Assembly: GCF_003955755.1 (NCBI RefSeq)
Contig: NZ_CP034465.1
Span: forward strand, 434,001 to 498,000
DNA from: Jeotgalibaca ciconiae
GTDB lineage: Bacteria > Bacillota > Bacilli > Lactobacillales > Aerococcaceae
Direction of reading: 5' to 3'
Length of the DNA stretch: 64,000 nt
Part shown: positions 25,208-34,114 of the stretch, one piece after another
How the letters are laid out: every line of letters starts with the position of its first letter
How positions within the stretch are numbered: the stretch's first letter is position 1
The notes under the pieces: generated by a model
Database searches by the model: none
Told to the model about the DNA's origin: nothing
What the model saw: the letters and a program-made list of their open reading frames with translations, nothing else
Position numbers and translations under genes: made by a program

Positions 25208-26158
25208 TTAAAAGATACGGTAGTTTGCAACTTTGTAAGCGATCCTGTACGCAACAACTGTCAAAATCAATCCAATGCCAGATTTAAAGAGTCCCACCGC
25301 CGTACCGAAACTATATTGTCCATTTAATAAAGATTGGCGATATACATAGGTGTCAATAATATCTCCCGTACTATATGTTAATGGGGAGTATAAGTTAAAT
25401 ACTTGATCAAAGCCAGCGTTCAACACATTTCCTAAGCTTAGCGTAGCCATTACGATAATAATGGGCAGCATGCCCGGAAGTGTTACGTGGAAGGTTTGTT
25501 GTAATCTGCCCGCTCCATCCATTTCCGCCGCCTCATACAGATTCGGGTCAATATTAGAAATAGCAGCTAAATAGACAATCATGCCGAATCCGAATCCTTT
25601 CCATAAATCTGATGCAATAATGATTTGCCGGAACATATCTGCTTCACCTAAAAAGAAAGTTGGTTCAATACCAAAATTTGATAAGAAAGTATTCACAATA
25701 CCATCTAATCCAAGAATATCCTTCATCATGCCAGCTACGGTAACCCATGAAAGAAAATGAGGCAAATATACCATTGTTTGAATTCCTTTTTTAATTCCGG
25801 TTTGCCGCACTTCATTTAGCATTAAAGCCATAATCACAGGTACAATGATACCTAACACAATCTTCCAACAAGCAATGACAATTGTATTGATAATAGCCTG
25901 AAAAGACTCTGGAAAATCAAAAATCCTTCTAAAATTGTCTAATCCAATAAACTCTGATCCTAAAATACCAAGCCAAGGTTTGTAATTTTGAAAGGCCATG
26001 ATCAATCCGCCCATTGGCAAATAGTTGAAAATGATAACACTTACAATTGTTGGCAGCAATAAAGTATATAATGGCCAATTAATTTTTAATTCTTGCCTTA
26101 ACGTCTTCTTTTTCTTTTTTGCGACAGTTTTGGTGATTTCTTTAACTGTAGTTTCCAT
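25208..26158 (-). CDS. ABC sugar permease (LplB/YteP-like, importer 1)
   Basis: 316 residues with a long basic N terminus and six membrane segments. EAA loop EAAEMDGAGRLQQTFHVTLPG (about 201-221). The N-terminal VIIFNYLPMGGLIMAFQNYKP is typical of the YteP/LplB subgroup. First gene of the importer 1 unit; GGAGGGG before the ATG and a promoter with a cre-like site immediately upstream. Confidence 0.92.
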   Translation of the reverse strand: METTVKEITKTVAKKKKKTLRQELKINWPLYTLLLPTIVSVIIFNYLPMGGLIMAFQNYKPWLGILGSEFIGLDNFRRIFDFPESFQAIINTIVIACWKIVLGIIVPVIMALMLNEVRQTGIKKGIQTMVYLPHFLSWVTVAGMMKDILGLDGIVNTFLSNFGIEPTFFLGEADMFRQIIIASDLWKGFGFGMIVYLAAISNIDPNLYEAAEMDGAGRLQQTFHVTLPGMLPIIIVMATLSLGNVLNAGFDQVFNLYSPLTYSTGDIIDTYVYRQSLLNGQYSFGTAVGLFKSGIGLILTVVAYRIAYKVANYRIF

Positions 26159-26184
26159 TATTTCCCCTCCTTGCCTCTATCATA

Positions 26185-26226
26185 TTGTAAGCGCTTAATA
26201 ATATCTATGCCCCTTTTTTAATTGAA
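26185..26226 (-). promoter_or_regulatory. promoter and cre-like site of importer 1 unit
   Basis: Minus strand: -35 TTCAAT (26221-26226), 17 bp, -10 TATTAT (26198-26203). The palindrome TTAAGCGCTTACAA (26186-26199 region) overlaps the -10 and start point and fits a CcpA cre site. Confidence 0.6.
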
Positions 26227-26255
26227 CCACCCCAAAATTAACAAGTTTTTTTAGA

Positions 26256-26320
26256 ATAAGAAAAGCGGGACAGGATTGAACCGCTAGACATCGATAGCAG
26301 AAAAAACTTATGCTTTCCTA
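26256..26320. repeat. degenerate short repeat tract
   Basis: Contains AGAAAAGCGGGACAG, GCTAGACATCGATAGC and AGAAAAAACTTATG, wording shared with tracts near 7606, 7786, 29515 and 43905. Copies are imperfect and pieces occur in different order. Possibly remnants of one small mobile repeat. Confidence 0.35.
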
Positions 26321-26333
26321 TTCCAAAATAAAA

Positions 26334-26389
26334 ACTCATAACAATCATTGCTCTGTTGGATAATCTCCAATAGTACGATTGTTATGAGT
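26334..26389 (-). terminator. terminator of the GH42 gene
   Basis: ACTCATAACAATC pairs perfectly with GATTGTTATGAGT; the loop has its own TTGGA/TCCAA stem. On the minus strand it is followed by TTTTTATTTT. It isolates GH42 from the importer 1 unit. Confidence 0.75.
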
Positions 26390-26419
26390 ATACGTTTGAA
26401 AAATGGTTATTAAGCTGAT

Positions 26420-28417
26420 TTATTCCTTAATCAAAATTGTTTCATACGGAATCAGTTCTTTTCCTTCTTCTAATTTATTTCCCGTCAGTACATCTATGGC
26501 TTCTGTAAATTGTTTTGGCAGTTTCTGATTTGTTTGCGTAAAGTTCATAATAAAAGTAAAACACTCATCCTCTTTATATCGACAAGTAATTTCTAATTCA
26601 GTCTCTTCCGTGACCAGTGATTCTACTTCTGCGTCGTTTATTGCTTGATCTAATAATTTGCTCATTGTGGAAGTATCTAATTGTGTGCCCACATAATAAA
26701 CCTTTCCATTTTGATAGTGATTTACTGTAGCTATCGGCATACCAGCATAAAAATTGCTGGTATATTCTCCCAAACTCTCTGCCGTCTCCAGATGGATCAA
26801 GTCACTCACTAACGTTGACGTACCAGTATGTTCATTACCTAATTTTATTTCGTTCTTTTGAGTAGGAGCCAATGCGTCGATCTCTTCTACCCAAATACCG
26901 GTCAATTTACGCAAAGGACCTGGATAACCACCTAAATGAACATTATCGGATTGATCAACAATCCCACTCATAAAGGTTGTTACAAATGTTCCGCCATTCG
27001 ATACAAATTTTTCTAGTTGTTCCTGCATATCATCTTTTATCATATACAAAACAGGTGCCACTACAAGCGAATAATTTGAAAAGTCTGCATCGACAGGAAT
27101 CATATCTACTGAGATATTTTTATCATAAAAATAGCGGTAGTATTGATGAATCTGATCGACATACTTCAAATCTTTATTTGGTCCGCTGGTATATTCTAAC
27201 GCCCAATAATTATCCCAATCAAAAATAATTCCTACTTTGGACTGATTCTCAGCATTCAATATACCATCAAGTTGTTCCAGTTCTTCTCCTAGTTGTTTTA
27301 CTTCTCTAAAAACTCGTGTGTTTTCGGTACCGACATGTTCAATCACGGCACCGTGGAACTTCTCACATGCTCCCACAGATCTTCTTAGTTGAAAGAATTG
27401 AATGGTGTCTGAACCATGAGCCACTGTCTGGTAGCTTTGAGCACGCATTTGTCCCGGTTTTTTCAAAGAATTATAAGATTGCCAGTTTTGTTGACTTGGT
27501 GTTTGTTCCATCAGCATGAATGGTTTGTTTTTTAAGCCTCTCATTAAATCATGAGTCATCGCAACCATACTCCAAGGTGTATCAAAAGCAGGATAGTTAT
27601 CCCAAGAGATGATATCCATTTCTTTTGCCCATTTAAAGTAATCTAAATTTTTATAAGTACCCATTATATTGGTTGTAATCGGTGTTTCTTGGTCATACTT
27701 TCTAACAGCATCACGTTCCATCTTAAAGTTCTCTAACATACTGTCAGAATTGAAGCGTCGATAGTCAATTGATATACCAGCGAAAGCTGTTTTATCTGGT
27801 CCAATTCCTTCACTTAAAGCATTTGGTAATACGATTTCATCCCAGTCATATATTGTATGTCCCCAGAACTCTAGATTCCATGCCTTATTTAACACTTCAA
27901 TTGTTTGATATTTATCCTTTAGCCAAACCCGAAATGCTTTTTCACAATTTTCGCAGAAACATTCACCGCCATATTCATTGTTGATATGCCAACAAGAAAG
28001 ACGAGGATTTTCTCCATAACGTTCTGCTAGTTTTCCAGCTAATCGAGAAGCATATTTTTGATAGATAAGACTATTTGGACATGCATTGTGTCTTTGCCCA
28101 AACTTATGGTGTCTGCCCTCATAATCCGTTCTGCCAACTTCCGGATATCTTTTAAACATCCACGCAGGCAAAGCAGCCGTTGAAGTTGCCAAAACAATGT
28201 CATATTCCTCTTTTGTTAACATATTAATAATTTCATCTAACTCATCGAAGTAATATTCATTTTCACTCGGTTGAATTTTTGCCCAAGAGAAAACATTGAT
28301 GGTTGCGGAATTTATTTTAGCATTTCTAAAAATTTCCATATCTTCTTTCCATGTGCTTTTTTCCCATTGATTTGGGTTATAATCTCCACCATATAAAATT
28401 CGTTTAAATTGTTTCAT
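26420..28417 (-). CDS. GH42 beta-galactosidase
   Basis: 665 residues, full GH42 length. Acid/base Glu148 in WHINNEYG, nucleophile Glu304 in MLMEQTPSQQNW. Four cysteines (Cys113, 153, 155, 158: NACPNS and ECFCENC) form the structural zinc site seen in many GH42 trimers. The barrel is followed by the trimerisation domain (from about 395) and a short beta domain. Cytosolic. Cleaves beta-galactosides, in Firmicutes often galacto-oligosaccharides from type I galactan or arabinogalactan. Transcribed divergently from the AraC gene at 28528, its probable regulator. GAGGAGAG before the ATG. Confidence 0.93.
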   Translation of the reverse strand: MKQFKRILYGGDYNPNQWEKSTWKEDMEIFRNAKINSATINVFSWAKIQPSENEYYFDELDEIINMLTKEEYDIVLATSTAALPAWMFKRYPEVGRTDYEGRHHKFGQRHNACPNSLIYQKYASRLAGKLAERYGENPRLSCWHINNEYGGECFCENCEKAFRVWLKDKYQTIEVLNKAWNLEFWGHTIYDWDEIVLPNALSEGIGPDKTAFAGISIDYRRFNSDSMLENFKMERDAVRKYDQETPITTNIMGTYKNLDYFKWAKEMDIISWDNYPAFDTPWSMVAMTHDLMRGLKNKPFMLMEQTPSQQNWQSYNSLKKPGQMRAQSYQTVAHGSDTIQFFQLRRSVGACEKFHGAVIEHVGTENTRVFREVKQLGEELEQLDGILNAENQSKVGIIFDWDNYWALEYTSGPNKDLKYVDQIHQYYRYFYDKNISVDMIPVDADFSNYSLVVAPVLYMIKDDMQEQLEKFVSNGGTFVTTFMSGIVDQSDNVHLGGYPGPLRKLTGIWVEEIDALAPTQKNEIKLGNEHTGTSTLVSDLIHLETAESLGEYTSNFYAGMPIATVNHYQNGKVYYVGTQLDTSTMSKLLDQAINDAEVESLVTEETELEITCRYKEDECFTFIMNFTQTNQKLPKQFTEAIDVLTGNKLEEGKELIPYETILIKE

Positions 28418-28527
28418 ACTGCACTCTCCTCTTTTTAATTTAATTGTAAAGGGTTTCTTGAGTTCGTTGTATAATATGTTAAACTAAAAAACATAAGATT
28501 CCGAAACAAAAGAAGGTGTTTTACCAT

Positions 28528-29328
28528 ATGTCTATTTATTTTCAATTATCAAACGTATCATTGCCAATTTCTATTGAAAGTATCGGAAATCAATGGTCGC
28601 AAATAAGTGTCCAAAGACCAGACGGTTACCCCTTTTATCATTGGTTGCAAACGGAAGAAGGAACAGGAGAAATTGTAATAGAAAATAAAAAAATTCTTTT
28701 GAATGCCGGAGAAGGTGTCTTTATAAGTCCTTTCGTTCCTCATTCTTATTATCCTGTAGGTCACTGGACCACCAATTTCATTACCTTCGATGGTATTTTA
28801 AAAAGCAGTTTTTCAGACATTGTTGGATCTAATCCCTATACCTTGACCGGAGATTCGTGTGAATTTTCTTTTTCAAACTGGATTGCATCCATCATTCAAA
28901 AACATGAGGAAAACACATTAGATACAACGGAGCATTCTGTGCAATGTTATCGATTTTTATTGCAGTTAAGCCAAAAACACGATCCTAGCCATCAACATCA
29001 TTTATATTTTATGTATGTTGAACCTGCCATTGAAATCATGAAAAAACAATATAATGCTTCTATCACGATTGAAGAAATTGCTGAACAATTATTCATTAGT
29101 CCTCAATACTTGTCTCGCTTATTCAAGCGATTCATTAATGATAGTCCCTATAAGTATTTAACAAATTATCGGATTAGTCGTTCGAAGGAGTTGCTGGTTA
29201 ACCAAAACGACTTAGCTATACAAGAAATTGCCATGCAAGTTGGATTTGATTCACCAAGCCAGTTCAATTACCTTTTTAAACAGAAAACTGGCTATACACC
29301 TGGGCAATTCAGAAAACTATACCACTAA
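28528..29328 (+). CDS. AraC-family regulator beside GH42
   Basis: 267 residues from the ATG at 28528, with AGAAGGTG nine bases upstream; a GTG four codons earlier overlaps that site and is rejected. N-terminal cupin-like ligand domain (about 1-140) with GEGVFISPFVPHSYYP; C-terminal pair of helix-turn-helices (about 165-265) with IAEQLFISPQYLSRLFKRF and EIAMQVGFDSPSQFNYLFKQ. Divergent from GH42, so it probably activates that gene upon binding a sugar. A TATAAT box lies at 28470-28475 upstream. Three strong hairpins follow the gene. Confidence 0.9.
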   Translation: MSIYFQLSNVSLPISIESIGNQWSQISVQRPDGYPFYHWLQTEEGTGEIVIENKKILLNAGEGVFISPFVPHSYYPVGHWTTNFITFDGILKSSFSDIVGSNPYTLTGDSCEFSFSNWIASIIQKHEENTLDTTEHSVQCYRFLLQLSQKHDPSHQHHLYFMYVEPAIEIMKKQYNASITIEEIAEQLFISPQYLSRLFKRFINDSPYKYLTNYRISRSKELLVNQNDLAIQEIAMQVGFDSPSQFNYLFKQKTGYTPGQFRKLYH

Positions 29329-29337
29329 CGATAAAAC

Positions 29338-29476
29338 AAAGACGTTCAAGCTCATTTTACAGCTTGAATGTCTTTATTTTTCTGGAATAACGATGTTCAA
29401 CGGTTAAATCTCTGCTGAGCATCGTTATTTTTTGAAAATAAAGACGTTCAGCCTCAAAATTTTATTTGAATGTCTG
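29338..29476 (+). terminator. three tandem terminator hairpins
   Basis: T1 29338-29375: AAAGACGTTCAAGCT/AGCTTGAATGTCTTT then ATTTTTC. T2 29386-29429: AATAACGATGTTCA/TGAGCATCGTTATT then TTTTTTG. T3 about 29440-29476: AAAGACGTTCA/TGAATGTCT. T1 and T3 share the wording AAAGACGTTCA-CTCA, suggesting a duplication. Together they give a strong stop after the AraC gene. Confidence 0.75.
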
Positions 29477-29550
29477 TTTCTATAAAAGCATTAAAAATTA
29501 TAATGCAAAACTCTCCTAGAAAAGCGGACAATTCCTCCTGACTAACGAAA

Positions 29551-29587
29551 AAAACTCCTTCAATTGACTATAGATTTGAAGGAGTTT
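29551..29587 (-). terminator. terminator of the arabinan unit
   Basis: AAACTCCTTCAA pairs with TTGAAGGAGTTT, followed on the minus strand by TTTTTTTCG. It ends the long unit that comes down from 41000. Confidence 0.85.
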
Positions 29588-29592
29588 ATATT

Positions 29593-29829
29593 TTACCAAT
29601 TTCCAACTGGACATTCCTTATTAACAAGATTTGCCCGAAATTTATAGAAACAGCCACATTTTGTACAGGTATGCAGTGAACGAAATGGGCACATTTCGCA
29701 TTTTCCCACACGCTTCTTAACTAATTCTTCATCGGCTAAATGAATTTCAAAACTTAATTGCTCCGCTATCAATTCATCTACATCCACAGCCAGTGCTTCT
29801 TCTTTTACATCGCACCCTTTACAAGACAT
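29593..29829 (-). CDS. small cysteine-rich, probably zinc-binding protein (DUF6171-like)
   Basis: 78 residues. Cysteines occur as an N-terminal CKGC pair and a C-terminal cluster CEMCPF...CTKCGCF...CP, which would bind one or two metal ions like a zinc ribbon. I recall this as the DUF6171 pattern in Lactobacillales; function unknown. No signal peptide. The gene sits 2 bp behind the GH51 stop with AGAGGGA before its ATG, so it is the last gene of the arabinan unit, though similar proteins are not otherwise tied to sugar use. Confidence 0.75.
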   Translation of the reverse strand: MSCKGCDVKEEALAVDVDELIAEQLSFEIHLADEELVKKRVGKCEMCPFRSLHTCTKCGCFYKFRANLVNKECPVGNW

Positions 29830-29831
29830 CT

Positions 29832-31277
29832 TTATCCCTCTTTAATTGTTAATGTAACAACGGACATTGCTGGAACCGTTACTTGCACATTATTTTCTGC
29901 AGTAACGAATCCATTGAAGTCTTGAATAGACACGGTTTCGGGATGATCAAAATCATTGTGTGCATTCATTTCTTCGCCTACAATGTACTGTCCTTCTACA
30001 ACTTCAACCGGCGAACTAAAATTAAAATCAAGTTTTTCTTCACCTGCAACTGCAAAATTACAAATGGATACAGTTAATTGTCCATCTTTTTTAGATACAG
30101 TATAAGTAATCGTATCTTTTTCATTTCCGTAGCTGTCTATTAATTCAGCGTCTTGGTGATTTTTATAGAGATCAAACACATGATAAGTTGGTGTTTTAAC
30201 CATCTTTTCTCCCTCAGTTAAAATCACTGCTTGAAGAACGTTTACAGTTTGGGCAATATTCGCCATATGAACACGATCTGCATGTTTATGGAAGATATTC
30301 AATGTAATAGCCGCTACCATTGCATCGCGAATCGTATTTTGCTGATATAAGAATCCCGGATTGGTCCCTGGTTCAACGTTAAACCATGTTCCCCATTCAT
30401 CAATAATCATTCCGATTCTTTTTTCTGGATCATATTTATCCATGATTGTCCCATGTTTGCTAATTAGTTCGTCCATATGTGCTGCTTTTTGACAAGTTAA
30501 GAACCATTCGTCTTCGTCAAACTGAAGAGCACTTCCCTTTTCTTCCCAACCATGTGGATGAACATAATAATGGAGACTTAAACCGTCCATCATCCAATGT
30601 GCGTTCTTCATTAACGTTTCTGTCCAGTGATAATCATCGACGTTCGCTCCGCCAGCAACTTTGTAAATTTTTTGATCCCCGTATTGTCTTACATAAGTTT
30701 GGTAACGGCGATATAAATCGGCATAATACTCAGGGCGCATATTTCCTCCGCAACCCCAGTTCTCATTTCCAACACCGAAGAATTTCATATCCCATGGTTC
30801 TTCTTGGCCATTTTCACGGCGCCAGTCTGCCATAGGGGATACTCCTGCCATAGTAATATATTCAACCCATTCTTGCATTTCTTGGACTGTGCCGCTACCT
30901 ACGTTCCCATTTACATATGCTTCACAATCTAACTGACGGACTAATTCAAAAAACTCATGGGTTCCGAATTCATTAGTTTCTGTCACACCGCCCCAGTGGG
31001 TATTAACCATTTTTTTACGATTTTCTTTCGGTCCAATTCCATCTTTCCAATGATACTCATCCGCAAAACAACCACCTGGCCAACGCAATACAGGAATATT
31101 AATATTCTTCAGCGCCTCCACAACATCGGTACGCATCCCATTTACATTTGGAATATCAGACTCTTTGCCCACATATAACCCTTCATAAATACAACGTCCT
31201 AAATGTTCTGCAAAATGTCCATAAATATATTTGCTAATTGTTGGCCCTGATTTATTACTTAAAATATTGATTGTCAT
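29832..31277 (-). CDS. GH51 alpha-L-arabinofuranosidase
   Basis: 481 residues, standard for cytosolic Firmicutes enzymes. Acid/base Glu172 in [11 protein letters not shown] and nucleophile Glu294 in IIDEWGTWF; barrel start [13 protein letters not shown]-terminal beta domain after about 380. Releases terminal arabinofuranose from imported arabino-oligosaccharides. No signal peptide. Ten bases behind the endo-arabinanase gene in the same unit; AGGAGA upstream of the ATG. Confidence 0.95.
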   Translation of the reverse strand: MTINILSNKSGPTISKYIYGHFAEHLGRCIYEGLYVGKESDIPNVNGMRTDVVEALKNINIPVLRWPGGCFADEYHWKDGIGPKENRKKMVNTHWGGVTETNEFGTHEFFELVRQLDCEAYVNGNVGSGTVQEMQEWVEYITMAGVSPMADWRRENGQEEPWDMKFFGVGNENWGCGGNMRPEYYADLYRRYQTYVRQYGDQKIYKVAGGANVDDYHWTETLMKNAHWMMDGLSLHYYVHPHGWEEKGSALQFDEDEWFLTCQKAAHMDELISKHGTIMDKYDPEKRIGMIIDEWGTWFNVEPGTNPGFLYQQNTIRDAMVAAITLNIFHKHADRVHMANIAQTVNVLQAVILTEGEKMVKTPTYHVFDLYKNHQDAELIDSYGNEKDTITYTVSKKDGQLTVSICNFAVAGEEKLDFNFSSPVEVVEGQYIVGEEMNAHNDFDHPETVSIQDFNGFVTAENNVQVTVPAMSVVTLTIKEG

Positions 31278-31287
31278 GTATACTCTC

Positions 31288-32934
31288 CTATTCTGCTTTA
31301 CTTCCCCAAATTAATTCATTGTTTTCACCAATTGCCGAAAACGTCAGGAAGTCTGTTTCTGCATCTTCTACTGTTTGCTTAAATAAATTACCGTCATAGA
31401 CAATTCCATCTATTGTTACTCTAATATACCCATTATCCCTTTGTTCCCAACTACCAATCACATCCCCCGTTATATCACCATTACTTTCAAGATGAATCGT
31501 TTGAGTTGGTAACATCGTTTTGCCATTATCGGTGCCATGATTGATAAATTCATATGTGCCGATAATTTCACTACTATCCAAGGTTTGTGGAATACGTTCG
31601 CTTCCATCGTACTCATAGGGAACAGGAACTGGCCAACCTTTTTCATTCATAAACATCTGGTGTACACGTACTTCATGATTTTCTGCACCGTTATTGAAAC
31701 GTGTATGGAAAACCAAATACCAATGTCCGTCTTTATCGATGAAAGCTGAATTGTGACCGGCCGCGCGGAAGCCAACCTTCTGATGAGAAAACTGATAATT
31801 TCCTATCAATTTGATTCCATAATGGTAATTTTGATCACCTTGATCTATAATGGGCGAGTTCTCTTTTGCATCTATATAGGGACCATCTGGGTTTTCCGAT
31901 CGGAATAATCGCATATTATAGCCGCCCGTCGCATTTAGCCCTCCATAAGTAATAAAAAGATAATAATAGTCCGTCTCTTGATCATAAACAATGTAGGGTC
32001 CTTCTCCCGATTGATGATAGCCGCCTGATAGTTTCGTACCAAAATAACGATCAATAATTCGTCCGTCCGGTGTAGTGGAATCTTCCCCAGGATAAATTGC
32101 TTTACCAGTTGACTGGTCTATTTCCAGTAGGAAAATTCCACCCGACCAAGAACCGTATGTCATCCATAATTTACCATCTTCGTCATAAAACAAGGCAGGA
32201 TCAATCGCATTCGGTGCATAATCCGTATTATAGGTCAAACCATTTTCGATCGACCATTTTTCATTAAATTCGGAAATTGTTCCATCTTTTATTAACTTCT
32301 TCAAGTTTGTATTTTGATAATTTGTATTTCGCTCACTGCCATCAGATGAATCTTTTTCAGTGAAACCAGAGTAAACGACGGTCGAAGCATAGCTGTATGG
32401 CCCTTCAATTGACTTTGCAACTGCAAAACCGATAGCTGACCTTCTCCAAGTTGAACTGGAAGAGTAATAAAGCATATAGGCTCCTAATGAACCATCTGAC
32501 CATTCATATTTCTCATTCCAAATGACATCTGGTGCCCACAATCCATACCCGCCTTGAGAATCCGCATCATCATAGCCCGCCCATTCAAAAGTTTCGGCAA
32601 GATTTTCCGGAGTATTTCCATAGAGCATATTATCTTCCATATTTTCATACTCTACATTAAAAGGCACATCCCATGTTACTAAGTTTTCTGATTTTGCTTG
32701 AGCAAGATGAGTCCCAAAAATATAGTATTCTTCTTTTCCATCTTCATCTACTAAATACGTAAGAGATGGATCGTGAACAGATACTCTTGTTCGATTGATC
32801 GTTGTCCACGTTTCTTGTTCAATTTCTTTTATATCAGATTCCTCCCCACAGCCACTCAAACTGATTATATTTAATCCTACTACTGCAAAGACGAGCTTCT
32901 TATTGCATTTCTTTGTTATTCCTTTTCCCCACAT
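31288..32934 (-). CDS. GH43 endo-alpha-1,5-L-arabinanase, lipoprotein
   Basis: 548 residues. A membrane-spanning start ends in the lipobox LSGC (Cys29), so the enzyme is anchored outside. GH43 propeller with base Asp55 (VHDPSL), the pKa-modulating Asp245 (NAIDPALFY) and acid Glu311 (SGEGPYIV). A C-terminal beta domain (from about 440), as in the larger endo-arabinanases of the AbnB/Abn2 type, contains the segment with ETDFLTFSA. It cuts arabinan chains at the surface and supplies the importer. Starts directly at the stop of the upstream GH43; GGAG lies 11 bases before the ATG. Confidence 0.9.
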   Translation of the reverse strand: MWGKGITKKCNKKLVFAVVGLNIISLSGCGEESDIKEIEQETWTTINRTRVSVHDPSLTYLVDEDGKEEYYIFGTHLAQAKSENLVTWDVPFNVEYENMEDNMLYGNTPENLAETFEWAGYDDADSQGGYGLWAPDVIWNEKYEWSDGSLGAYMLYYSSSSTWRRSAIGFAVAKSIEGPYSYASTVVYSGFTEKDSSDGSERNTNYQNTNLKKLIKDGTISEFNEKWSIENGLTYNTDYAPNAIDPALFYDEDGKLWMTYGSWSGGIFLLEIDQSTGKAIYPGEDSTTPDGRIIDRYFGTKLSGGYHQSGEGPYIVYDQETDYYYLFITYGGLNATGGYNMRLFRSENPDGPYIDAKENSPIIDQGDQNYHYGIKLIGNYQFSHQKVGFRAAGHNSAFIDKDGHWYLVFHTRFNNGAENHEVRVHQMFMNEKGWPVPVPYEYDGSERIPQTLDSSEIIGTYEFINHGTDNGKTMLPTQTIHLESNGDITGDVIGSWEQRDNGYIRVTIDGIVYDGNLFKQTVEDAETDFLTFSAIGENNELIWGSKAE

Positions 32935-33891
32935 TTAACGCGGTTCTCCAAAAACCGGGAATCCATCTTCATCCCAAGTAAACACTTGTGCATTTGCATG
33001 TCGGTCTGGAACATCCAGTGGTTCTTCCTCCAAAACGATTTGAGGTCGTGCGTGATAGATAAGTATGTCTTTTGTACCATCTTCAGATACGGTAAAACTA
33101 TTGTGACCAGGTCCAAATTTTTTATTTTTTTCAGATGTTTTAAATACAGGTTCTTTCGCTTTATTCCAACTTTCTTTTTTCATTAAATCAGCTGTTTCAT
33201 CTGCCCATAGTAATCCCATACAGTAATTTTCATCCGTTGCACTTCCTGAATAAGTAATGAATACCTTTCCATTCCTAATAATAACTGCCGGTCCTTCATT
33301 TACTAAGAAACCAATTTTTTCCCAATCATATTCAGGAATACTTAACATAATTTGTTCCCCTTTTAGGGTCCAAGGATTTTCCATTTCTGATAAATACAGG
33401 TTGGAGTTCCCAGGAATTTCCGGATCTTTTTGTGCCCAGACATAATACAATTTACCGTTCAGTTCAAAAACAGTTGCATCTAGACTAAAACTTTCAAAAG
33501 CGGTTTTAACCTGCCCTTTTTCCACCCAATTACCTGTTAGTGGATTTTCGTCCGCACATTCCAGAGCGTACATCCGATGTTGGAAGGTTCCTTTTGCAAC
33601 TTCCGAACTCCCTGCTGCAGCAAAGTATATATACCATTTCCCTTGGACAAAATGAATCTCTGGAGCCCAAATTAATTTACTCATTTCACCACTTGGATGA
33701 GCGTGCCAAACGCTGGCTCTTTCTCCATCTTCCAATTCATTTAGAGTTTTCGCTCTTCTTACTTCAATCTCCTCGTATCCAGGAACCGATCCTGTAAAAT
33801 AATAATATCCATCTGTATGTTTATACACCCACGGATCTGCTCTCTCCATCACGATTGGATTTATATATCTATTTGTTTCATTATTTGTCAA
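32935..33891 (-). CDS. GH43 exo-alpha-1,5-L-arabinofuranosidase-like (subfamily 26-type)
   Basis: 319 residues from a TTG start at 33891. GAAGGTGG six bases before this TTG decides the start; the frame opens 11 codons earlier at a GTG without a site. Base Asp19 in ERADPWVYK, LIWAPEIHFVQGKWYIYFAAA, and NEGPAVIIRNGKVFITYS containing the probable acid Glu. The pattern NP...RADP...GYYYFTGSVP matches the GH43_26 exo-arabinofuranosidases I know. No signal peptide, so it works inside on linear arabino-oligosaccharides. About 220 bp separate it from the upstream GH93 gene, leaving room for an extra promoter. Confidence 0.85.
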   Translation of the reverse strand: MTNNETNRYINPIVMERADPWVYKHTDGYYYFTGSVPGYEEIEVRRAKTLNELEDGERASVWHAHPSGEMSKLIWAPEIHFVQGKWYIYFAAAGSSEVAKGTFQHRMYALECADENPLTGNWVEKGQVKTAFESFSLDATVFELNGKLYYVWAQKDPEIPGNSNLYLSEMENPWTLKGEQIMLSIPEYDWEKIGFLVNEGPAVIIRNGKVFITYSGSATDENYCMGLLWADETADLMKKESWNKAKEPVFKTSEKNKKFGPGHNSFTVSEDGTKDILIYHARPQIVLEEEPLDVPDRHANAQVFTWDEDGFPVFGEPR

Positions 33892-34114
33892 AGTGGCCCA
33901 CCTTCTACCTTTCTGATTAATCACCGTTAGTATTGACTTTTCAATCGAATTGCTTTGTTTCTTGTTTGATAAAGATAATAGTTAATTCATGCAATTATTC
34001 TTTATACAATATTTTTCTGTCATTTTCTAAAAATTTGAACAGATAGAAATGAAATCAAATAAGAAGTTTTTTATCTATCTGCTCAAATCCATAAAAGATT
34101 GAACAAATAGTAAA

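Noticed and set aside
29593-29829. The small Cys-rich protein as an antitoxin or bacteriocin
   Set aside because: No partner toxin, no leader or immunity gene; the cysteine spacing looks like metal binding and the gene ends the arabinan unit.
30479-30835. 118-codon plus-strand frame within GH51
   Set aside because: Antisense shadow; GH51 catalytic motifs are intact on the other strand.
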